Part shown: positions 1 through 6,107 of the stretch, piece by piece
Position numbering within the stretch: the stretch's first letter is position 1
How the letters are laid out: each line of letters begins with the position of its first letter
Assembly: GCA_964374115.1 (NCBI GenBank)
Contig: CAYJXK010000014.1
Coordinates: 1 to 18,558 of the forward strand
From: CAYJXK01 sp964374115
Lineage (GTDB): Bacteria; Patescibacteriota; Patescibacteriia; Magasanikbacterales; UBA922
DNA length: 18,558 nucleotides
Direction: 5' to 3'
Program-made: the position numbers and the translations under genes
The notes under the pieces: model-generated
What the model was told of the DNA's origin: nothing
The model's database searches: none
The model's input: the letters and a program-made list of their open reading frames with translations, nothing else

Positions 1-51
1 CTGCCACTCTTCCACTGGCAAGTGCGTGTTTTTCCCGAAGATGGGGTGTAA
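1..51 (+). CDS. 3' end of an unidentified coding region (partial)
   Basis: Frame 1 is open from the window edge to a TAA at 49-51 and gives the tail LPLFHWQVRVFPEDGV. A terminator-like hairpin starts about 20 bp later, which is what one expects after the last gene of an operon. Only 16 residues are visible, so no family can be named. Frame 3 is also open here for about 150 bp, so even the reading frame is a judgement. Confidence 0.3.
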   Translation: MPLFHWQVRVFPEDGV

Positions 52-69
52 GTAGCGATATATTACAAA

Positions 70-128
70 GGAGAGAGGAGATACATTTGTCTGCCATATC
101 GGTGGATGGGCTTCTCCTCCTTTTTTTT
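70..128 (+). terminator. Probable intrinsic terminator after the upstream partial gene
   Basis: GAGGAG at 75-80 pairs with CTCCTC at 114-119. An inner CCAT/ATGG pair lies in the loop, and a run of eight T follows directly (121-128). The stem is short and the loop long, so efficiency is uncertain, but the position between two genes and the T tract fit a Rho-independent terminator. Confidence 0.5.
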
Positions 129-139
129 CAAAAGAGAAC

Positions 140-167
140 GAGATCAGCGCTATGAGATCAGCGCTAT
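140..167. repeat. Two tandem copies of a 14-bp repeat at a promoter
   Basis: GAGATCAGCGCTAT occurs at 140-153 and again at 154-167 with no gap. Each copy contains the palindrome AGCGCT. The last T of the second copy is the first base of the -35 box of the next promoter, so the pair lies where an activator or repressor could bind. That role is inferred from position only. Confidence 0.7.
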
Positions 168-196
168 TGACGACACCAGAAGCACTTCGCTATACT
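167..196 (+). promoter_or_regulatory. Sigma70-type promoter for the 150-aa acidic protein gene
   Basis: TTGACG at 167-172 and TATACT at 191-196 are separated by 18 bp, giving a start site near 203 and a leader of about 27 nt. The same two hexamers recur in front of tuf with a 17-bp spacer, which supports both calls. Confidence 0.65.
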
Positions 197-229
197 GCCC
201 CATAGCCAACAAATAAGGATTGTCATCAT

Positions 230-682
230 ATGTCGTCACTCGATCGCCTTATCGCATTTGCGCGCCGTACCAAGTATCCGCTCATTGTCCATGATCCTAC
301 CGAAGATCGAGATGTTGTGATTATAAATTTTTCATCGTTTGAAAATTTGATAGATCAGAAAAAAGAGTATGATCAACATACATCGGATTCGGAAGACAGC
401 GATGATTTTTCATTTTTCGATGAGAGAGAAAATCATGAATGGAATGAACAGGAAGCAGACGAAAAATTGGAGGACACGTCTTTTGGGTTTGATCCATTTG
501 ATTCTCCATATCGTCCTGTCACATTCAATCAGCCTTCCTCGTCTCTCTCTTTTCCCTCATCCTTTGCACCTTCTTTTGGGTGGGATGAAGAGGAGAAAAA
601 AGAGCCGGGGCGAGTTGCAAGAATGAAAACAGAAGAAGATGAGGTCGAAGATGAACCCATCTTTTTGGAAGAGCCAATTTAG
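230..682 (+). CDS. Acidic 150-aa protein of unknown function
   Basis: The ATG at 230 follows AAGGA at 215-219, one of the few clear ribosome binding sites in the window, and the gene has its own promoter at 167-196. Residues 1 to about 45 look like a small folded domain (LDRLIAFARRTKYPLIVHDP, then a hydrophobic strand VVIINF and FENLID). The rest, about residues 46-150, is low-complexity and strongly acidic with Ser/Pro/Phe-rich stretches, ending in EDEPIFLEEPI. The domain-plus-acidic-tail shape recalls short hypothetical proteins common in Patescibacteria genomes (from memory, not checked). No catalytic motif, signal peptide or membrane segment is visible. It occupies the place before tuf where fusA often lies. 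It reads as a real gene, but its function is unknown. Confidence 0.75.
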   Translation: MSSLDRLIAFARRTKYPLIVHDPTEDRDVVIINFSSFENLIDQKKEYDQHTSDSEDSDDFSFFDERENHEWNEQEADEKLEDTSFGFDPFDSPYRPVTFNQPSSSLSFPSSFAPSFGWDEEEKKEPGRVARMKTEEDEVEDEPIFLEEPI

Positions 683-730
683 AGCGGCTGTGAGCTTTAG
701 ACTCGACAACTGCCATCCCCAACAGGGTAC

Positions 731-759
731 TTGACGGTTTCTCTTGTATCATTTATACT
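731..759 (+). promoter_or_regulatory. Sigma70-type promoter for tuf
   Basis: TTGACG at 731-736 and TATACT at 754-759 are spaced by 17 bp, close to consensus. The start site would fall near 766, about 300 nt before the tuf start codon, so the long hairpin at 793-982 would be part of the tuf mRNA leader. Confidence 0.75.
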
Positions 760-792
760 CCCGTCGCATTTGTTTTTGCGTTTTTTCTTATT

Positions 793-982
793 TAGGACCT
801 ATGCGTTTGCCATCGGCGCTTACCTCTCTTTTTTCTCGCTGAGGAAACTCGCGTCCTTCTGAGGACCGGTGATACGCCCCGCAACCGCACACGTCCATAA
901 CGGGCGTATCACTTCGCTCACACAGTCCTCACGAGAAAGAAGAGAGGTGACGCCTTTTTGAGAGGCAAACGCGTACGTCCTA
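793..982. other. 190-bp long imperfect hairpin in the tuf leader (structured RNA or inserted palindromic element)
   Basis: The left arm (793-845, TAGGAC...GAGGA) and right arm (926-982) are near-perfect inverted copies. Long blocks such as GCGTTTGCC and ACCTCTCTT are shared, and a few unpaired bases sit on the right side around 955-963. At least two differences between the arms leave G-U pairs, so the RNA helix is kept. Inside lies a second stem, GTGATACGCCC (869-879) with GGGCGTATCAC (902-912), closing a 22-nt loop, plus a small GTCCT/AGGAC hairpin at 852-865. No open reading frame fits. It accounts for most of the 683-1041 gap. It could be a cis-regulatory leader, a separate small RNA or a mobile palindromic repeat; the sequence alone does not decide. 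Confidence 0.7.
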
Positions 983-1009
983 TTATTATTCGTTTTTTAT
1001 CTTGCCGCT

Positions 1010-1042
1010 GGATTACAAATCCGTGTTGAACACTCAACGCGG
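1010..1042 (+). promoter_or_regulatory. Two abutting hairpins just upstream of the tuf start
   Basis: GGATT/AATCC (1010-1022) and CCGTGTTGA/TCAACGCGG (1021-1042, nine pairs with one G-U) share two bases, so they compete or must stack. The second ends 26 nt before the tuf ATG. No Shine-Dalgarno sequence is seen in the remaining bases, so the folds may present or hide the start region. This is an inference from sequence. Confidence 0.5.
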
Positions 1043-1068
1043 TGCAGGCAACTTTACTCAATACACGT

Positions 1069-2256
1069 ATGGCAGAGTTTCAACGTACGAAACCCCATGT
1101 CAACGTCGGAACCATTGGTCACGTTGACCATGGAAAGACAACGCTCACTGCCGCTATTTTGAAGGTAGCTGTAGCCCATGGCTTCAATGCGCAAGCCAAG
1201 AGCGTGGACGAAATCGATTCTGCTCCAGAAGAGCGAGCGCGCGGTATTACGATTGCCACCGCCCATGTCGAATATGAGACAGAGAAACGACATTACGCCC
1301 ATGTGGATTGTCCAGGACACGCTGATTATGTCAAAAACATGATTACTGGCGCGGCGCAAATGGATGGCGCGATTCTTGTCGTATCCGCAGCAGACGGTCC
1401 CATGCCACAGACCCGCGAGCACATTCTTCTTGCCCGGCAAGTTGGCGTGCCGTATATTGTCGTGTTTTTGAACAAAGTTGATCAAGTCTCAGATCCAGAG
1501 CTGATTGATTTGGTGGAAGAAGAAATTCGAGATCTCTTGAAAAAATATGAATTTCCAGGAGATACAACTCCCATTATTCGTGGATCCGCGCTCAAAGCGC
1601 TCGAGAATCCGAGCGATGAAACGGCGGCAAAACCAGTATTAGATCTTTTGAAAACGCTTGACGAATATATTCCAGAGCCTGTTCGTGATCTTGATAAGCC
1701 GCTACTCATGCCGATCGAAGATGTCTTCTCCATTGAAGGTCGTGGAACAGTGGTCACAGGAAGAATCGAGCGTGGAATGCTCAAAATCGGAGATGAAATT
1801 GCAATTGTCGGTATTCGTGATACTCAGAAAACAACGGTCACTGGTGTGGAGATGTTTAATAAAACGCTCTCTCAAGGGCAGGCAGGCGACAACGCCGGTA
1901 TCCTCCTCCGCGGAACCAAGAAAGAAGATGTCGAGCGTGGCATGGTGCTTGCGAAACCAGGTTCCATCACTCCGCATACGGAATTCGAGGCAGAAGTATA
2001 CGCGCTCACGAAAGAAGAAGGCGGCCGTCACAAACCATTCTTCAATGGATACAAGCCTCAATTTTATATTCGTACCACAGATGTGACCGGTGAGGTGACA
2101 TTACCGCAAGGGACAGAAATGGTTATGCCAGGAGATACCGTCAACACGAAAATCAAATTGATTACCCCGGTTGCCATGGAAGATAAAATGCGATTTGCTA
2201 TTCGCGAAGGCGGCAGAACGGTAGGCGCTGGAGTTGTGACAAAAATTATTACATAA
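1069..2256 (+). CDS. tuf: Elongation factor Tu
   Basis: The 395-aa product is a full-length EF-Tu, the GTPase that carries aminoacyl-tRNA to the ribosomal A site. The GTPase motifs are intact: P-loop GHVDHGKT at residues 17-24, switch I RGITI at 58-62, DCPGH at 80-84 including the catalytic His84, and NKVD at 135-138. Domains II and III follow from about residue 205, ending VGAGVVTKIIT. I chose the ATG at 1069 because it gives the family N-terminus MAEFQRTKPHVNVGTIGH; a GTG at 1042 would add nine non-conserved residues. No Shine-Dalgarno sequence precedes it. It has its own promoter and a long structured leader and is followed by rpsJ, the usual str/S10 neighbour, but fusA is not next to it. 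Confidence 0.98.
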   Translation: MAEFQRTKPHVNVGTIGHVDHGKTTLTAAILKVAVAHGFNAQAKSVDEIDSAPEERARGITIATAHVEYETEKRHYAHVDCPGHADYVKNMITGAAQMDGAILVVSAADGPMPQTREHILLARQVGVPYIVVFLNKVDQVSDPELIDLVEEEIRDLLKKYEFPGDTTPIIRGSALKALENPSDETAAKPVLDLLKTLDEYIPEPVRDLDKPLLMPIEDVFSIEGRGTVVTGRIERGMLKIGDEIAIVGIRDTQKTTVTGVEMFNKTLSQGQAGDNAGILLRGTKKEDVERGMVLAKPGSITPHTEFEAEVYALTKEEGGRHKPFFNGYKPQFYIRTTDVTGEVTLPQGTEMVMPGDTVNTKIKLITPVAMEDKMRFAIREGGRTVGAGVVTKIIT

Positions 2257-2267
2257 TGTTTCGATGC

Positions 2268-2290
2268 GCCCTCCGTCTTTGGCGGAGGGC
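2268..2290 (+). promoter_or_regulatory. GC-rich hairpin between tuf and rpsJ
   Basis: GCCCTCCG (2268-2275) pairs perfectly with CGGAGGGC (2283-2290) around a 7-nt loop. No T tract follows, so it is unlikely to be a strong intrinsic terminator. The 3' arm carries GGAGGG, the only Shine-Dalgarno-like run before rpsJ, but it lies about 18 nt from the ATG and is buried in the stem. It may protect the tuf 3' end or tune the step from tuf to rpsJ. Confidence 0.55.
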
Positions 2291-2307
2291 ATGTTCATTT
2301 CGATACT

Positions 2308-2688
2308 ATGACAGCGAAGACAGCGAAAGCAACACACACGCCTGATGACAAAGGAAAACAAGGACAAGACAAGGACGAGAATGGTCCACGCATCCGAGTA
2401 AAGATTCGGGCATACGATCATAAAATTATTGATGGGGCAACCAGAACAATTGTGGAAACGGCAGAACGCAACAATGCGAAAGTTGTCGGTCCTGTGCCAT
2501 TGCCCACAGAGAAAAACATTTTTAGTATCAATCGTGCCACCTTTGTCCACAAAACGGCTCAAGAGCAGTACGAGATGCGTATCCACAAACGTCTGATTGA
2601 TATTTTTCAGCTGAACCCCAAAGCGATTGATGCTCTTATGAATCTGCATTTGCCAAGCGGTGTTGACGTGGAAATTAAAATGAGCTGA
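2308..2688 (+). CDS. rpsJ: 30S ribosomal protein S10 (uS10)
   Basis: The 126-aa protein contains a complete S10 core from about residue 28 (RIRVKIRAYDHKIID) to the end (LPSGVDVEIKMS), with the conserved VVGPVPLPTEK segment. S10 binds the 30S head and in many bacteria also serves with NusB in antitermination. The usual length is about 103 aa; the extra ~25 residues are a charged, Lys/Asp/Gln-rich N-terminal extension. The ATG at 2308 is the only reasonable start for this frame, and an internal start that removes the extension is not evident. It lies 51 bp after tuf across a hairpin. It ends with TGA, and the next 335 bp are non-coding, separating it from rplC, which is unusual for the S10 operon. 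Confidence 0.96.
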   Translation: MTAKTAKATHTPDDKGKQGQDKDENGPRIRVKIRAYDHKIIDGATRTIVETAERNNAKVVGPVPLPTEKNIFSINRATFVHKTAQEQYEMRIHKRLIDIFQLNPKAIDALMNLHLPSGVDVEIKMS

Positions 2689-2710
2689 AGAGATTGTCTA
2701 GACAGTCTTC
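2688..2710. promoter_or_regulatory. Imperfect palindrome at the end of rpsJ, next to the rplC promoter
   Basis: The perfect 10-bp palindrome TGTCTAGACA (2695-2704) is extended by AGAT/AGTCT and GAAG/CTTC flanks. It ends 7 bp before the -35 box of the promoter at 2717. There is no T run after it, so it is more likely an operator or an RNA hairpin than a terminator. No known regulator's site is recognised. Confidence 0.45.
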
Positions 2711-2716
2711 GCGGGC

Positions 2717-2749
2717 TTGACAGACTTTGTTCTTTTCGAGTAGTATACT
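2717..2749 (+). promoter_or_regulatory. Promoter for the rplC-secY operon
   Basis: A perfect -35 TTGACA lies at 2717-2722. The -10 could be TAGTAT (2741-2746, 18-bp spacer) or TATACT (2744-2749, 21-bp spacer); the first has better spacing. Transcription from here would start near 2754 and make a leader of about 270 nt before rplC. Confidence 0.6.
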
Positions 2750-2783
2750 GTCTGGAGAAAACCAATCTCGTTTTTACACGGGG

Positions 2784-2994
2784 GGTGTTCCTAGAACGAC
2801 ACGATTGCTGATTTTGTTCATACGATCGGCAAAAACACCGTTTCGGAACCTTCTCGTATGTGTTAGGAATGTTCTCTGCCCCAAACCAGCATTATTGCCA
2901 TTTATGTCATAGGAAGGAGGGAAACATAAAAGGCTAGAAAAAGGAAACACAGGATGAACGAGAAGGCACTGTTTCTTTTTTCTAGTTTTTTGTT
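2784..2994 (+). promoter_or_regulatory. Putative attenuator leader of the rplC operon (antiterminator and terminator)
   Basis: A first domain pairs GGTGTT (2784-2789) with AACACC (2834-2839) around an inner stem TTGCTGAT (2805-2812) with ATCGGCAA (2825-2832). Next, CCTTCTCGT (2849-2857) and TGTGTT (2859-2864) can pair with ACGAGAAGG (2958-2966) and AACACA (2946-2951). The second of these strands is also used by the terminator stem that starts at 2934, so the two folds exclude each other. This is the design of a transcription attenuator. E. coli controls its S10 operon with an L4-binding leader; here the leader would sit between S10 and L3. No known riboswitch class was recognised. There is no convincing gene in this interval. 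Confidence 0.55.
2934..2994 (+). terminator. Intrinsic terminator just upstream of rplC
   Basis: Bases 2934-2949 pair with 2970-2985 in sixteen consecutive pairs (one G-U), starting CTAG and ending CTAG, and TTTTTTGTT follows at 2986-2994. It is only 29 bp from the rplC start codon, so unless it is a regulated attenuator it would stop transcription into a 20-gene essential operon. Confidence 0.75.
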
Positions 2995-3023
2995 ACATGC
3001 TCAGGTGCTATAGGTGAAGTAAT

Positions 3024-3809
3024 ATGAAATGCATTCTTGGAAAAAAAATAGGCATGACACAGGTATTCCGTGATGATGGCGTCGTGGTTCCGGTCACGCG
3101 CGTGCAGGCAGGTCCTTGTGTGGTGACAGCTGTGAAACACGCGGCCGAGCACGGGAAAGAAGCGCTCCAATTGGGATATGGGTCACAAAAATTATTTCGT
3201 TTGACCAAACCAGAACAAGGACATGTACGGGGAATCACGCAGAATGGGGATCGCATGACCACCGTACGACATCTGCACGATGTGCCAGTGGAACCAACTC
3301 ATGGGCTCGAGCGGGGAAATGTGCTTACTCTTGAGATGTTTCAAAAAGGGGACACCGTACAAGTCACGGGATATTCCAAAGGGCGTGGATTTCAAGGCGT
3401 GGTAAAACGCCATGGATTCAAAGGAGGTCCAGCCTCTCATGGACATAAAGATAATCTTCGGATGCCAGGAAGTATTGGAGCCACTGGTCCTCAGCGGGTT
3501 TTCAAAGGAACCCGCATGGCTGGACATATGGGCGATGAAAAAGTGACAGTAAAAAATTTGGAAATTATTGATATCCATCCCGAGAGCGGGGAACTCCTTA
3601 TCAAAGGTGCTGTTCCTGGGGCCCCGGGAGGACTTCTGGTGATTGTGTCCGCATCTGGAATCATGCAACCGACTGCTCTCTCCGAACCGTCTGCTGTTCT
3701 TGCGTCAGAATCAGTGGGAGAAGAAAATCTTTTTCCCGAAGTTTCTGAACCAAGAAAAGAAGAGGCCGGTGAGAAGACGATTGACGAGAAACCAAATATT
3801 CCGGAATAA
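3024..3809 (+). CDS. rplC: 50S ribosomal protein L3 (uL3)
   Basis: L3 is an early-assembly protein of the 50S subunit that reaches toward the peptidyl transferase centre. The product is 261 aa. The N-terminus MKCILGKKIGMTQVFRDDG and the central signature (GRGFQGVVKRHGFKGGPASHGH, about residues 113-134) are typical of the family. The canonical fold ends near residue 215. The last ~45 residues form an Ala/Ser/Glu-rich acidic tail (ending DEKPNIPE) not found in the standard protein of about 210 aa. The ATG at 3024 follows AGGTGA at 3012-3017. It is the first gene after the attenuator-like leader and is followed by rplD with one base between. Confidence 0.97.
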   Translation: MKCILGKKIGMTQVFRDDGVVVPVTRVQAGPCVVTAVKHAAEHGKEALQLGYGSQKLFRLTKPEQGHVRGITQNGDRMTTVRHLHDVPVEPTHGLERGNVLTLEMFQKGDTVQVTGYSKGRGFQGVVKRHGFKGGPASHGHKDNLRMPGSIGATGPQRVFKGTRMAGHMGDEKVTVKNLEIIDIHPESGELLIKGAVPGAPGGLLVIVSASGIMQPTALSEPSAVLASESVGEENLFPEVSEPRKEEAGEKTIDEKPNIPE

Positions 3810-3810
3810 T

Positions 3811-4449
3811 ATGGTTACTGCGCCGCTCTACAATCTACAAGGAGAACGCGTTCGAGATATGGAGCTCAATGACGTTGTTTTTGGCGTAAAGCCAAAGGCC
3901 GCAGTTGTGCACCAAGTGTATGTTGCTCTTCGTGCGAATAAGCGCGCGCCTTTGGCACATACGAAAGATCGTGGAGATGTGCGTGGAGGAGGCAAAAAAC
4001 CATGGAAGCAGAAAGGAACTGGCCGCGCTCGTCATGGGTCTATTCGTTCGCCTCTGTGGAGAGGCGGAGGTGTCACCTTTGGCCCAACCAAAGACAGAAA
4101 TTACACGCAAAAAATTAATCGCAAAATGAATCAGATAGCGGTGCGCATGTGTCTTTCCGACAAGGTGGCACACGAAAAATTTTTGATTCTCGATGGGATA
4201 TCTGCCGAAGAAAAAACAAGTCGGGTAGTGCGAGTGAGGGAAGGATTGCCAGGAGCGGGGAAGAGTACATTGCTCCTTATTGAAGGAACGAAGTCGCTTG
4301 TGATTCGGGCGGTACGCAATATCCCTCGCATGTCAGTGCAGTATGCAATCGATGTCAATGTGTCTGATTTGCTCGATCATCAATATGTGATTTCCACCCC
4401 AGATGCCGTTCTTGTCCTTGAAAAACGTTTGCGCAAAGATCGGGTATAA
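3811..4449 (+). CDS. rplD: 50S ribosomal protein L4 (uL4)
   Basis: The 212-aa product matches L4, which binds 23S rRNA and lines the exit tunnel with an extended loop. The conserved loop is clear at about residues 43-80 (RANKRAPLAHTKDRGDVRGG, then KKPWKQKGTGRARHGSIRSP). The ATG at 3811 follows the rplC stop after one base and gives the expected N-terminus; longer openings in the same frame would run back through rplC. In E. coli L4 also represses its own operon at the leader, which makes it the natural candidate ligand for the structured leader before rplC here, but that is inference. Confidence 0.97.
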   Translation: MVTAPLYNLQGERVRDMELNDVVFGVKPKAAVVHQVYVALRANKRAPLAHTKDRGDVRGGGKKPWKQKGTGRARHGSIRSPLWRGGGVTFGPTKDRNYTQKINRKMNQIAVRMCLSDKVAHEKFLILDGISAEEKTSRVVRVREGLPGAGKSTLLLIEGTKSLVIRAVRNIPRMSVQYAIDVNVSDLLDHQYVISTPDAVLVLEKRLRKDRV

Positions 4450-4462
4450 TGTTTTTGGTGAT

Positions 4463-4900
4463 ATGAAATTATTTGACCGATTCAAAAGAAAAAAAGATGG
4501 GCGTATCCTTCCTCCACAGGAGTCTGCTTCTGTTTCTTCATCACAGCCAAGGCTCGAAAACAAGGAAGATCAAAAAGAGGCAGAACCGGTACAGAAAAAA
4601 GAAACCAAGCAATGGGCGGATATTGTGCATGTGTTGATCCGCCCGGTCGTGAGTGAAAAAACCACGTTTGGCGAAGCAAAAGGAGTGTACACATTTATCG
4701 TTCGTCCTCACGCAACAAAAACAGATGTGGCGCGCGCGATATTCATTCGATACCGTGTTCGTCCGATAGGAATTCGAATGGTCAATTATCAAGGCAAATA
4801 CGTACGATTTGGTCGTACACAAGGCAAACGATCGGATTGGAAAAAAGCCTATATTATGCTACCAAAAGATATCAAGATTGATATACATGAAGGGGTATAA
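4463..4900 (+). CDS. rplW: 50S ribosomal protein L23 (uL23)
   Basis: L23 sits at the tunnel exit, where trigger factor and SRP dock. The 145-aa product has the family core in its C-terminal ~95 residues (HVLIRPVVSEKTTFGEAKGV, then YTFIVRPHATKTDVARAI and the late GKRSDWKKAYIML). The first ~50 residues are a non-canonical, charged Gln/Glu/Lys/Ser-rich extension. The start at 4463 has a weak GGTGA close upstream. Earlier in-frame starts would overlap rplD by dozens of bases and add no conserved sequence. The gap from rplD is 13 bp. Confidence 0.95.
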   Translation: MKLFDRFKRKKDGRILPPQESASVSSSQPRLENKEDQKEAEPVQKKETKQWADIVHVLIRPVVSEKTTFGEAKGVYTFIVRPHATKTDVARAIFIRYRVRPIGIRMVNYQGKYVRFGRTQGKRSDWKKAYIMLPKDIKIDIHEGV

Positions 4901-4907
4901 TGATAGT

Positions 4908-5753
4908 ATGGGAATTCATCTCTACAAACCAACAACACCAGGGAGGCGCAAGACAAGCCGTGAAGATTTTTCTGATATTACCAAACAAGAACCAGAGAAG
5001 TCTCTTGCGGTTCGTCTGAAAAAATATAGTGGCCGGAACAATACAGGGAAAATCACGGTACGCCATCGTGGCGGTGGTGTCGCGCGGCTCTATCGTCGTA
5101 TCGATTTTCGACAGGATAAATACGGGATACTGGGGACAATCGAGGCGATTGAATATGATCCAAATCGTGGCCCGCGTATTGGATTGGTTCAGTACGCGGA
5201 TGGGGAAAAGCGTTATGTCCTCGGATACGCAGGGATAAAAGTGGGAGACACGATTCTTTCCTCGCAAGATAAAATCGAGGCAAAATCTGGAAACAGGATG
5301 CCTCTGAAAGATATTCCACTTGGATTGTTTGTTCACAATATTGAATTGACGCCTGGATCGGGAGCAGAACTCGTCCGTGGCGCAGGCACAGGCGCCGAGC
5401 TTCAGGTTATGGAAGGGGCATATGTACAGGTAAAACTTCCCTCGGGCGAGGTGCGATTGGTTCAAAAGATAGCGTTTGCGACCGTAGGAATGGTCGGGAA
5501 TTCGGATTATAAGCTGGTTCGCATTGGAACTGCTGGACGGAAACGACGATTGGGATGGCGGCCGACGGTTCGAGGAAAAGTGATGAATCCAGTGGACCAT
5601 CCGCATGGTGGTGGAGAAGGCGCGAACCCGATTGGACTCAAAGGAGGCCCCAAAACACCATGGGGCAAGAAAGCCCTGGGAGTCAAGACAAGGAAGCGAG
5701 ATAAATGGAGTAATAAATTTATTTTACAGAAACGCAGAAAGAAAAAGAAATAA
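4908..5753 (+). CDS. rplB: 50S ribosomal protein L2 (uL2)
   Basis: L2 is one of the most conserved 50S proteins, required for subunit joining and peptidyl transfer. The product is 281 aa (E. coli 273). It begins MGIHLYKPTTPGRR and has the signature NPVDHPHGGGEG from about residue 227, which contains the His residues important for activity. The C-terminus is Lys/Arg rich (QKRRKKKK). The ATG at 4908 was chosen for its family N-terminus; upstream starts lie inside rplW. AAGGGG about 13 nt upstream may serve as a weak ribosome binding site. Confidence 0.98.
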   Translation: MGIHLYKPTTPGRRKTSREDFSDITKQEPEKSLAVRLKKYSGRNNTGKITVRHRGGGVARLYRRIDFRQDKYGILGTIEAIEYDPNRGPRIGLVQYADGEKRYVLGYAGIKVGDTILSSQDKIEAKSGNRMPLKDIPLGLFVHNIELTPGSGAELVRGAGTGAELQVMEGAYVQVKLPSGEVRLVQKIAFATVGMVGNSDYKLVRIGTAGRKRRLGWRPTVRGKVMNPVDHPHGGGEGANPIGLKGGPKTPWGKKALGVKTRKRDKWSNKFILQKRRKKKK

Positions 5754-5756
5754 TAT

Positions 5757-6098
5757 ATGTCACGCAGTTTGAAAAAAGGTCCATACGTTGACCCGGGTCT
5801 CATGGAGAAAGTGCGTAAAGCGCGGGATCGTGGAGATCGCAAACCTATCAAAACATGGAGACGAGCGTCGACGATTACCCCTGAGATGGTGGGAGTGCGA
5901 TTTGCTGTGCACAATGGGAAAAATTTTATTGAGGTATTTGTGGAGGAGAATATGGTTGGCCACAAACTTGGCGAATTTTCCCCAACCAAAAAGTTTATTG
6001 TTCATGGTGGAAAGATGGCAAAAGCCCAGTCAAAAGACGGAGGAGAGAAGGCGGCGCCTGCTACTGCCCCGCCAAGCGGGGGGGCTACCAAGAAATAA
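5757..6098 (+). CDS. rpsS: 30S ribosomal protein S19 (uS19)
   Basis: S19 is in the 30S head and contacts the A-site region and S13. The N-terminus MSRSLKKGPYVDPGLMEKV and the middle (KTWRRASTITPEMVG, GHKLGEFSPTKKF) are diagnostic. The product is 113 aa against about 92 usually; the surplus is a C-terminal Lys/Ala/Gly/Pro-rich tail (from about residue 88, ending GGATKK). It starts three bases after the rplB stop with no Shine-Dalgarno sequence, only an AT-rich AAATAATAT run. Confidence 0.97.
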   Translation: MSRSLKKGPYVDPGLMEKVRKARDRGDRKPIKTWRRASTITPEMVGVRFAVHNGKNFIEVFVEENMVGHKLGEFSPTKKFIVHGGKMAKAQSKDGGEKAAPATAPPSGGATKK

Positions 6099-6107
6099 TA
6101 TTACCTT

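Noticed and set aside
793..982. 6S RNA, RNase P RNA, SRP RNA or tmRNA in the tuf leader
   Set aside because: A long hairpin with an internal open region recalls 6S, and GAGGAAA recalls RNase P, but the other conserved parts of these RNAs are not found, so no name is given.
2101..2649. Antisense frame across tuf and rpsJ (182 codons)
   Set aside because: It spans two real genes and their hairpin-containing gap; it has no promoter or protein features.
2727..2912. 61-codon frame in the rpsJ-rplC gap
   Set aside because: It starts with TTG upstream of the predicted -10 box, has no ribosome binding site and no protein-like pattern, and overlaps the structured leader.
2717..3023. T-box riboswitch or other known riboswitch before rplC
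   Set aside because: The conserved T-box antiterminator sequence is missing and no known aptamer core was recognised; only a generic attenuator layout is supported.
4872..5606. Long antisense frame over rplB (244 codons)
   Set aside because: It is the complement of a highly conserved gene in its coding frame; composition is irregular and no start signals are seen.
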